Positions 1 through 7,179 of a stretch of DNA of 64,000 nucleotides are shown here, one piece after another. The notes beneath the pieces were generated by a model. That model saw nothing but the letters and a program-made list of their open reading frames with translations, was not told the origin of the DNA and did no database searches. A program made the position numbers and the translations under genes. Origin of the DNA: Pontibacter vulgaris (GTDB taxonomy: Bacteria > Bacteroidota > Bacteroidia > Cytophagales > Hymenobacteraceae); NCBI RefSeq assembly GCF_022758145.1, contig NZ_JAJVDH010000003.1, positions 992,001 to 1,056,000 on the forward strand, in the 5' to 3' direction. Each line of letters begins with the position of its first letter. Positions within the stretch are counted from its first letter, which is position 1.

Positions 1-84
1 TATAGATAAAATCTATGAACATAACCTTACAAGATAGAGTATATCGTTTTAGCAAACTTATTCACTATCAACCGGTAACGCGTT

Positions 85-1725
85 ATGAAAGAAAAAAAAA
101 AGTATCGTACTGCAACTTCAGGAAACGGCCATAAAGGCAACGGAAAAGATAACTCCCGCACACTCACCACCCGCCAGGGCCACCCCGTAACCGATAACCA
201 GAACATTAGAACGGTTGGCAATCGCGGCCCTGCCACTATGGAGAACTACCACTTCATTGAAAAGATATCGCACTTCGACCGCGAACGTGTGCCGGAGCGT
301 GTTGTGCATGCCCGTGGCGCCGGTGCGCATGGCGTTTTCCAAGCATATGGCACTGTGGGCAGCGACCCGGTTGAGAAATTTACCCGCGCAAAAGTTTTCA
401 AGAAAGGTAAAGAAACGCCGGTTTTTGTACGCTTCTCTACGGTTGGCCACGGTACGCACTCACCGGAAACACTCCGCGATCCGCGTGGCTTTGCTGTTAA
501 GTTCTATACCGAAGATGGCAACTGGGATCTGGTAGGCAATAACCTGAAGATCTTTTTCATACGCGATGCCATGAAATTCCCGGACCTGATCCACTCGCAG
601 AAACCCGACCCCGTAACCAACATCCAGAGCGCTGAACGCATTTTCGATTTCTTCTCTGGTACCCCTGAAGCTACTCACATGATCACGTTCCTGTATTCGC
701 CGTGGGGCATTCCGGCTACATACCGCCAGATGCAGGGCTCGGGTGTGAACACCTATAAATGGGTAAATTCTGATGGCGAAGCAGTGCTGGTGAAATACCA
801 CTGGGAGCCGATGAAACAAGGTATCTGCAACCTGACCCAGAAAGAGGCGCAGGAAATACAAGGCAAAAACTTTAACCACGCTACCCAGGACCTATATGAA
901 GCCATTGAACGCGGCGATTTTCCGGAGTGGGAACTGAATGTGCAGATCATGAGTGACGACGACCATCCGGAACTTGACTTTGACCCGCTGGATGACACCA
1001 AACTATGGCCGAAAGAGCAATTCCCATGGCATCCGGTCGGCAAAATGACCCTGAACCGCAACCCTGTCGATTACTTTAACGAGGTAGAACTAGCCGCTTT
1101 TGGTACAGGTGTGCTGGTGGATGGTTTGGATTTCTCTGACGACAAAATGCTGCAGGGCCGTACCTTCTCTTACTCCGATACACAACGTTACCGTGTGGGA
1201 GCCAACTATCTGCAGTTACCAATAAACGCTCCTAAAGTACATGTGGCAACTAACCAGCGCGGAGGTCAGATGGCTTTCGATACCGATTTTGCTGAAGGCC
1301 AGAACATCCATGTAAACTATGAGCCATCTATACTTGGTGGTTTGCAGGAAGCCCCGAAAGCCGGAAAAGATTATACCCCACGCTACGAAGCGAATTTGGT
1401 GCGCCAGAAAATAGACCGCCAGAACAACTTCGGGCAGGCCGGCGAAACGTTCCGCAATTTTGAAGATTGGGAACGAGAAGAACTGATCAACAACCTGGGT
1501 AACGACCTGGCCAAGTGCGACACCCGCATCCAGGAGAAAATGCTGGAATATTTTACCCAAGCCGACGAAAACTATGGCCGACTGGTAAAAGAGAAAATTG
1601 CAGAAGTAACCAAAATGATGAAGCAGAAACAGACACCTGGCACCGATGGACCGCTAGGCAATGTAACCGGCGAAGAAGGCGTAAAACATGCGCAGAAAAA
1701 ATCACACTCGGCCAAGCCGTATTAA
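85..1725 (+). CDS. katA: Catalase (heme, monofunctional)
   Basis: Breaks down hydrogen peroxide to water and oxygen with a heme cofactor. The 546-residue product is a full-length monofunctional catalase. The distal histidine lies in [12 protein letters not shown] (His75), the distal asparagine in DLVGNN (about Asn152), and the proximal heme-ligand tyrosine in [13 protein letters not shown] (Tyr363). The core is preceded by a lysine- and glycine-rich extension of about 28 residues with no signal peptide, so the enzyme is probably cytoplasmic. ATG 85 is the only sensible start, because the next in-frame Met (52) lies inside the conserved core. The gene stands alone and ends at a hairpin terminator. 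The family is certain; the subfamily symbol is my choice. Confidence 0.96.
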   Translation: MKEKKKYRTATSGNGHKGNGKDNSRTLTTRQGHPVTDNQNIRTVGNRGPATMENYHFIEKISHFDRERVPERVVHARGAGAHGVFQAYGTVGSDPVEKFTRAKVFKKGKETPVFVRFSTVGHGTHSPETLRDPRGFAVKFYTEDGNWDLVGNNLKIFFIRDAMKFPDLIHSQKPDPVTNIQSAERIFDFFSGTPEATHMITFLYSPWGIPATYRQMQGSGVNTYKWVNSDGEAVLVKYHWEPMKQGICNLTQKEAQEIQGKNFNHATQDLYEAIERGDFPEWELNVQIMSDDDHPELDFDPLDDTKLWPKEQFPWHPVGKMTLNRNPVDYFNEVELAAFGTGVLVDGLDFSDDKMLQGRTFSYSDTQRYRVGANYLQLPINAPKVHVATNQRGGQMAFDTDFAEGQNIHVNYEPSILGGLQEAPKAGKDYTPRYEANLVRQKIDRQNNFGQAGETFRNFEDWEREELINNLGNDLAKCDTRIQEKMLEYFTQADENYGRLVKEKIAEVTKMMKQKQTPGTDGPLGNVTGEEGVKHAQKKSHSAKPY

Positions 1726-1757
1726 GCTATACTTAACTAAAGTGTAAGTCTGATTTA

Positions 1758-1798
1758 AAACCGTGGCCAGCCAATTCAGAAGCTGGTCATGGTTTTTT
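1758..1798 (+). terminator. Terminator of katA
   Basis: A hairpin with arms AACCGTGGCCAGC and GCTGGTCATGGTT (two imperfect positions) is followed by a T run about 30 bases after the catalase stop. Confidence 0.75.
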
Positions 1799-1988
1799 TG
1801 CGTTTATACTACCCCAAATTTCACCATAAAAAAATGCTTCCCGCTATTACAGCCCGGTTTTCGTACATTTCTCTAAGTGCTTATTCTTAGAAAAGCAGAA
1901 ACATAGGCTTAATTGAATATTTATTTAGCCATAACGCGCATCAATTTATCGGAATGCTTACATTTAGGCCCGTTATACTTAGCCTACT

Positions 1989-3002
1989 ATGAAAAAACAT
2001 TATCGCTCTGATAAAACCTGCCTGAATTGCGGCACCACCGTTGCCGATAAATTTTGCCCAAACTGTGGCCAGGAAAACCTGGAATTACATGAGAATTTCC
2101 TGCACCTGTTAATGCACAGTGTAGGCCATTACTTCCATTTCGAGTCGAAGTTTTTTAACAGCATCGTGCCGCTTTTAACAAAGCCGGGTTACCTGACGAA
2201 GGAGTATTTTGCGGGCAAACGCGCCTCGCATCTCAACCCGATCAGCATGTATATTTCTATCAGCATTGTTTTCTTTTTCTTGTTCACGGCCAACTCTAAC
2301 AGCAACAAAAAGGATATACTGAAAGAGAAAGCCACAGAAGAAAACACGATATCAAAAGCGGATGCCGAAGAGGCAAAAGCTATTATAAGCAATGTAGTAT
2401 CTGAAAAAGCAGGAAATCATACTTATACACTAATAAATAAAGCCCGGGAAACTACAGACAGCGCCAATAACCAAAACAAGGAGTTTGCGTCGAAGCCTGC
2501 AACAACCAAGGCTGACAAAGCAGGAAACACATTTACGTTAATTGATAAAACGTCTTTACCACAGTCGTTGAAGGATAAAGTAAAAAATCTGATGGAAGAT
2601 GACACGAGCCAGCAGCTTTTCATGAATAAGCTGACAAGCCATTTGCCAAAAATGATGTTCATTTTGCTGCCATTGTTTGCCCTCATTCTAAAGTTGGTAA
2701 ACTTCCGGTCAAAGAAATTTTATGTCGAGCACCTGATTTATTCCATACATGTGCATTCGTTCCTTTTCCTCTTTGGGTCTATACTTATTATTTTAGGCTG
2801 GATTTTACCTTTCCTTGACGACTGGATAATGCTGTTTGGCCTTATAGTAATAATCTGGTACATCTACCGGTCTATGCGAAACACGTACAAAGGCTCTCGC
2901 TGGCTTACTGTCTATAAATTTTTCATGCTGGCAGTTGCCTATACTTTCCTGATGCTGCTTAGTGGACTTGTGGTTATTGTTGCCACGCTTTATACCATCT
3001 AA
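1989..3002 (+). CDS. DUF3667-type zinc-ribbon membrane protein
   Basis: Function unknown. The 337-residue protein starts with a zinc ribbon (CLNC at 11-14, CPNC at 23-26). A conserved-looking segment ends in FAGKRASHLNPISMYIS and runs into a first membrane span at about 84-100. A polar, Lys/Glu-rich loop of about 115 residues follows, then a hydrophobic C-terminal half with about four spans (222-337). This layout matches the DUF3667 family, common in Bacteroidota. It is transcribed alone, between the katA terminator and cfa. No catalytic motif is visible apart from the possible zinc site. Confidence 0.8.
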   Translation: MKKHYRSDKTCLNCGTTVADKFCPNCGQENLELHENFLHLLMHSVGHYFHFESKFFNSIVPLLTKPGYLTKEYFAGKRASHLNPISMYISISIVFFFLFTANSNSNKKDILKEKATEENTISKADAEEAKAIISNVVSEKAGNHTYTLINKARETTDSANNQNKEFASKPATTKADKAGNTFTLIDKTSLPQSLKDKVKNLMEDDTSQQLFMNKLTSHLPKMMFILLPLFALILKLVNFRSKKFYVEHLIYSIHVHSFLFLFGSILIILGWILPFLDDWIMLFGLIVIIWYIYRSMRNTYKGSRWLTVYKFFMLAVAYTFLMLLSGLVVIVATLYTI

Positions 3003-3130
3003 AAACCAGTTTATCATCAATTTTTCAGTTATAGTTTACAGCAGAACATAACTGTATTTCAACTATTATACTTCACCCGCGTTCATACCTATACTAGTGT
3101 AAAACAGTATTTTATACTTAATAAAGGATC

Positions 3131-4252
3131 ATGAGCGCTCCAACTCTAAAGCAGCAGGTAGCCGGTATTTTAGCCACAGCAGATGTTAAGATAAACGGCC
3201 CTGATGCGTGGGATTTGCAGGTACATGACGAGCGGTTTTACAAGCGCATACTTACCGAAGGAACTCTGGGTCTGGGCGAATCTTACATGGATGGCTGGTG
3301 GGATTGCGCAAGTATAGACCAGTTTGTTTTTAAAGTTTTGCGGGCTGATCTGTATAAAAAAGCAAAGCTTGGCTGGCGATCGGTGTTACAGGTATTGCTG
3401 GCTAAACTGCTGAACATGCAGGCCAAAGGCAAGGCCGCCCGCAACGCCCAACGCCATTACGACATAGGTAATAAACTATACCAACTGATGCTCGACAAGC
3501 GCATGACCTATAGTTGCGGCTACTGGAAAAATGCTGATACTCTGGACCAGGCCCAGGAAAACAAACTCGACCTTATCTGCCGGAAACTATACTTGCAACC
3601 CGGCCAGCGCGTGTTGGATATTGGCTGTGGCTGGGGCAGTTTTGCCAAATATGCTGCCGAAAAGTACGGCGCAGAAGTAGTAGGCATAACCGTATCGCGA
3701 GAGCAGGCAGCGCTGGCCCGCGAAATATGCAAAGGCCTGCCCATAGAAATTCGCCTGCAGGATTACCGCGACGTGAACGAGCCATTTGACCAGGTTGTAT
3801 CAGTGGGAATGTTTGAACACGTAGGTTACCGCAACCACAGAACCTTTATGCAAACCGCTTCACGCTGTCTGAAAGATGATGGGCTGTTTCTGCTACATAC
3901 CATTGGCCACAACTTTTCCCAAACATCCGCCGACCCGTTTACCAATACCTACATTTTCCCGAATTGCCTTATACCTTCTATAAAACAACTGGGCGGTGCC
4001 ATGGAGCACATTTTTATTGTAGAGGACTGGCACAACTTCGGATCTTACTACGACCCAACTTTAATGGCCTGGTTTAATAATTTTAACAGCAACTGGGAGC
4101 AGCTACAGGGCGAATATGGCGAGCGATTTTACCGAATGTGGAAATATTACCTGCTTTCCAGCGCTGGTTCGTTCAGGGCGCGCCGCAACCAACTATGGCA
4201 ACTGGTACTCTCTAAAAAAGGAATCGTGAATGGTTATGAGGCTGTGAGGTAA
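3131..4252 (+). CDS. cfa: Cyclopropane-fatty-acyl-phospholipid synthase
   Basis: Transfers a methylene group from S-adenosylmethionine to double bonds of membrane phospholipid acyl chains. The 373-residue length matches E. coli Cfa (about 382). The SAM-binding motif VLDIGCGWGSF lies at residues 161-171. MTYSCGYW places a cysteine at 129, matching the conserved active-site cysteine region of the family. MFEHVGYRNH and HTIGHN are further Cfa-type motifs. The gene is 128 bp after the DUF3667 gene and converges on a small secreted-protein gene. Such enzymes usually act in stationary phase or acid stress; nothing in the sequence shows the regulation here. Confidence 0.95.
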   Translation: MSAPTLKQQVAGILATADVKINGPDAWDLQVHDERFYKRILTEGTLGLGESYMDGWWDCASIDQFVFKVLRADLYKKAKLGWRSVLQVLLAKLLNMQAKGKAARNAQRHYDIGNKLYQLMLDKRMTYSCGYWKNADTLDQAQENKLDLICRKLYLQPGQRVLDIGCGWGSFAKYAAEKYGAEVVGITVSREQAALAREICKGLPIEIRLQDYRDVNEPFDQVVSVGMFEHVGYRNHRTFMQTASRCLKDDGLFLLHTIGHNFSQTSADPFTNTYIFPNCLIPSIKQLGGAMEHIFIVEDWHNFGSYYDPTLMAWFNNFNSNWEQLQGEYGERFYRMWKYYLLSSAGSFRARRNQLWQLVLSKKGIVNGYEAVR

Positions 4253-4279
4253 GTATAAATTATACTTTAAATGGCCTCG

Positions 4280-4867
4280 TTACTCTAAAATAAAACGAAC
4301 AGAAGTTACTTCCTCCGCTGTAATCAACCTGCCTATGTAGGCGCCTGCCGGGAATCGTCCTTTCTTAAACAGGAATGCAAATTTTTCATTGGTTTGTCCG
4401 GCACCTTCGGCCAGCACAGTAACAAAAGCACCATTCCTATCCAGAATTTCCAGTTTATAGTTCCCGTCGTGGCGCAACGCAAAGCTTAAGTATGTTTTAG
4501 AACTAAATGCCTTTGGCAACGCTTTAAGCGTTAATCTTTCAAATTCTGTTTCAGCACCTAAAGTAAAAGACCTGGTCAGGTTATTATCAGATTTAGATTG
4601 ACTTTTGGCCTTCGTTACGTCACTTGTAGCAGTGCTTTTATTTCCTGTTTTACCTTCTGTTGAAGTATCGCTTTGGGGCAGATTGGCCAAATACTGATTG
4701 GAAGCTGCATTATCCGCCAATGCCAGAGTATCATCGTTCCTAAGTACAGCCGCTTTATTGTTTTTTTCTTTCGCTCTATACTTTTCCTGGCCAGAGACAA
4801 AATCCACCCTTATCAGGAAACAAAATAACAGCAGAAGCTTTAAGTAAGTGCTAAGGTATGTTTTCAT
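4280..4867 (-). CDS. Secreted protein with C-terminal beta-sandwich-like domain
   Basis: Not recognised. I chose the ATG at 4867 over one 28 codons upstream because it gives a typical signal peptide (MKTYLSTYLKLLLLFCFLIR, cleavage near VSG/QEK). The mature protein of about 170 residues begins with a low-complexity stretch rich in Lys, Asn, Ser and Thr. The C-terminal half has an alternating hydrophobic pattern (YKLEILDRNGAFV, FPAGAYIGRLI) resembling the beta-sandwich of T9SS sorting domains. It lacks the usual Y-P-N-P motif and the glycine-rich close, so it may only share the fold. It is convergent with cfa. Confidence 0.65.
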   Translation of the reverse strand: MKTYLSTYLKLLLLFCFLIRVDFVSGQEKYRAKEKNNKAAVLRNDDTLALADNAASNQYLANLPQSDTSTEGKTGNKSTATSDVTKAKSQSKSDNNLTRSFTLGAETEFERLTLKALPKAFSSKTYLSFALRHDGNYKLEILDRNGAFVTVLAEGAGQTNEKFAFLFKKGRFPAGAYIGRLITAEEVTSVRFILE

Positions 4868-5000
4868 GCCAGGTGCTTTAGAAGTATAACAATAGCTGCC
4901 AGAACTTATGCCTAAAGCATAAAGTTCAGCATCCAAATATAATTCTTTCAATAGCTCTTAAAACAGGAATAAAATCGCAGGTTAGTAACTTTCAAACCTC

Positions 5001-5035
5001 AGCCGATTAAAGCCTGTGGCTAAACGCAGTCGGCT
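5001..5035. repeat. Small nested inverted repeat
   Basis: The outer arms AGCCGA (5001-5006) and TCGGCT (5030-5035) enclose inner arms AGCC (5011-5014) and GGCT (5018-5021). There is no T run, so it is more like a REP-type or protein-binding palindrome than a terminator. Confidence 0.35.
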
Positions 5036-5225
5036 TAAACCCTGTAAATCCAATAATAAGGAGCTACCAAAACGCTTATAAAGTAACGCTACCGGCTTTC
5101 AGGCAGCAGCAACTTAAAACGATTGGCTTTTTGCAAATGTTAAGCTATAAACGGAGCACCGGGCGTGGATAACTCTATGGAAAACTACTGTAAAAATACC
5201 GCTCCCATCTGAGCTTCAGATTGAT

Positions 5226-5233
5226 TATCTTTG
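5226..5233 (+). promoter_or_regulatory. Possible -7 box of dnaX
   Basis: TATCTTTG matches the Bacteroidota TAnnTTTG box and ends five bases before the dnaX ATG (5239). No good -33 TTG is seen at the usual distance. If used, the transcript would have almost no leader. Confidence 0.35.
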
Positions 5234-5238
5234 TAGTA

Positions 5239-7128
5239 ATGGAAAATTTTGTAGTATCAGCGCGTAAATACCGTCCGGCCACGTTCGATAGCGTGGTGGG
5301 GCAGCACCATATAACCAACACCCTTAAAAACGCCATCAGCAGCCACCATCTGGCGCAGGCATTCCTTTTTTGCGGGCCACGTGGTGTAGGTAAAACCACC
5401 TGCGCACGTATCCTGGCAAAAACCATTAACTGCCAGAATATAACCCCGGAAACCGAAGCCTGTAACGAGTGCGAATCCTGCCGAAGCTTTAACAGCAACA
5501 GCTCGTTCAACATTCATGAGCTCGATGCGGCATCAAACAACTCTGTGGAGGATATAAGAAACCTGGTAGAGCAGGTACGCTATGCGCCACAAAGCGGGAA
5601 GTATAAAATCTACATCATAGATGAGGTGCACATGCTCTCGAACCAGGCTTTCAACGCATTCCTGAAGACCCTGGAAGAGCCGCCTTCCTATGCCATATTT
5701 ATACTTGCTACCACCGAGCGCCACAAGATCATCCCGACTATACTTTCGCGTTGCCAGATCTTTGATTTTAACCGGATCAGGATTGATGACATGGTACGCC
5801 ATTTGGGAAGTATAGCTCAGAAGGAAAGCATACAGGCCGAACCGGATGCCCTGCACCTGATCTCGCAGAAAGCAGACGGCGCCCTGCGCGATGCCCTTTC
5901 TATTTTCGACCAGATGGTAACTTTCTCGGGCAGCAATGTTACTTACAAAGCTACCGTAGAGAACCTGCACATACTGGACTATGATTATTACTTCCGCTTA
6001 ACCGACGACCTGCTGAATCAGAACCTGTCGGGCTCATTGCTTTTGTTTGATGAGATCCTGAAGAATGGTTTTGATGCGCATAACTTCTTGGTAGGTATAG
6101 GCGAGCACTTCCGCAGCCTTTTGGTTTGCAAAGACCAGGCAACTATACAGTTACTGGAGGTATCAGACAACATCAAAGCAAAGTATGCAGATCAGTCTGT
6201 AAGAGCTTCGGTATCTTTTCTGCTATCGGGCCTTAACCTGGTAAGCACCTGCGACATGCACTACAAGAGCAGCAAAAATCAGCGCCTGCATGTAGAGCTT
6301 TGCCTCATGAAGATGGCACACCTAAACGCTGCACTTAGTTTTGCACAGGAAGGTTTTGAGCCAAAAAAAGCTAAGGTAGCGGCGCCGGCACCAGCCCCTA
6401 CCACCCCAACAGGTGCCATACCCGCTGCACAACTACAGCCACTGAGCCCAGGAACAGTGCCATCGGCAAGTATGCAGCAGCAAAGCCAGACCATACCATC
6501 GGCAGGTTTACAGCAACCTGTAACTGGTTCTGTGCCATCAGAGAGTTTGCAACAGCCGCCTAAGCCACAGCAGGTAACCCCGGATGCGCATCTGGCTCCT
6601 CCGCAGGCCAGCGCACCTGCCCAGCGCCCAAGCACGCCGGTTCCGCCTCAGAAAAAGCTAAGCAAACTGCCTAGCATGAAAGACCTGCAGAACCAGGCAC
6701 AGGCATCTGCAGCTACTTCACTGGTAGCCGAAGAGGAAGAGGAAGCAAACTATGGCACGCTTGTACCTGTAGACCAGGCAAAGCTGAAAACGGTTTGGTT
6801 TGATATTCTGCGCCGCAAGAAAACAGAGAACATGATGGAGTATACTTTGCTCAATCGTGCCTACCACATCAGCGACCAGAACGAACTTTTACTGCACGTA
6901 GAAAACCCTGTTCTGATAGATCAGTTTAATAACGTGCGCCCGGCGCTGCTTGCCGAGTTAAAAGAGCGTGTGGGCAACCGAAGTATAAAACTGCGCGCCG
7001 AAGTAATGGAATTACAGCAGGATGAGCGCAAACTTTATACTTCGCAGGATAAGTTTAACTATTTGGCAGAGAAATATCCGGTAATCGTCGATATGAAACA
7101 GCGTCTTGGCTTAGACACTGATTTCTAA
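5239..7128 (+). CDS. dnaX: DNA polymerase III subunit gamma/tau
   Basis: Clamp-loader ATPase subunit that loads the beta clamp and couples polymerase cores. ATG 5239 is preferred over an in-frame TTG 18 bases upstream because the family starts close to SARKYRP. The 629-residue protein has Walker A GPRGVGKT (46-53), a cysteine cluster typical of the DnaX zinc module (about 65-83), Walker B in YIIDEVHML, and sensor motifs ATTERHK and LSRCQ. Conserved domain III ends near residue 373. A Pro/Gln/Ala-rich linker (about 378-500) with degenerate repeats follows, then the tau-specific C-terminal domain. An A7 run at codons 375-377 could produce a short gamma form (see 6363-6374). Confidence 0.97.
   Translation: MENFVVSARKYRPATFDSVVGQHHITNTLKNAISSHHLAQAFLFCGPRGVGKTTCARILAKTINCQNITPETEACNECESCRSFNSNSSFNIHELDAASNNSVEDIRNLVEQVRYAPQSGKYKIYIIDEVHMLSNQAFNAFLKTLEEPPSYAIFILATTERHKIIPTILSRCQIFDFNRIRIDDMVRHLGSIAQKESIQAEPDALHLISQKADGALRDALSIFDQMVTFSGSNVTYKATVENLHILDYDYYFRLTDDLLNQNLSGSLLLFDEILKNGFDAHNFLVGIGEHFRSLLVCKDQATIQLLEVSDNIKAKYADQSVRASVSFLLSGLNLVSTCDMHYKSSKNQRLHVELCLMKMAHLNAALSFAQEGFEPKKAKVAAPAPAPTTPTGAIPAAQLQPLSPGTVPSASMQQQSQTIPSAGLQQPVTGSVPSESLQQPPKPQQVTPDAHLAPPQASAPAQRPSTPVPPQKKLSKLPSMKDLQNQAQASAATSLVAEEEEEANYGTLVPVDQAKLKTVWFDILRRKKTENMMEYTLLNRAYHISDQNELLLHVENPVLIDQFNNVRPALLAELKERVGNRSIKLRAEVMELQQDERKLYTSQDKFNYLAEKYPVIVDMKQRLGLDTDF
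6363..6374 (+). promoter_or_regulatory. Candidate slippage/frameshift site in dnaX
   Basis: The reading frame is CCA AAA AAA GCT AAG. Seven As (6363-6369) allow a -1 ribosomal slip, or transcriptional gain of one A, after which the next codons are AGC TAA, so translation stops at 6372-6374. The product would be 378 residues ending Pro-Lys-Lys-Ser, just after domain III. Downstream, GGCACC (6387-6392) can pair with GGTGCC (6412-6417). E. coli (ribosomal) and Thermus thermophilus (transcriptional) make gamma from dnaX by such slips; use here is inferred. Confidence 0.55.
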
Positions 7129-7142
7129 TCAAGTATAAATTT

Positions 7143-7150
7143 TATATTTG
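7143..7150 (+). promoter_or_regulatory. -7 promoter box of the M16 peptidase gene
   Basis: TATATTTG lies between dnaX and the peptidase gene, 30 bases before the ATG, and matches TAnnTTTG. The -33 element is weak. Confidence 0.5.
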
Positions 7151-7179
7151 TATAGTTCTAGTTCCATCCTAAAACAACT

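Larger units (their letters stand above)
4868..5238. other. Gene-free interval upstream of dnaX
   Basis: A 371-bp interval between the divergent secreted-protein gene and dnaX. It holds a nested hairpin at 5001-5035 and a TATCTTTG promoter-like box just before the dnaX start. I see no reading frame or RNA gene in the rest. Confidence 0.5.
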
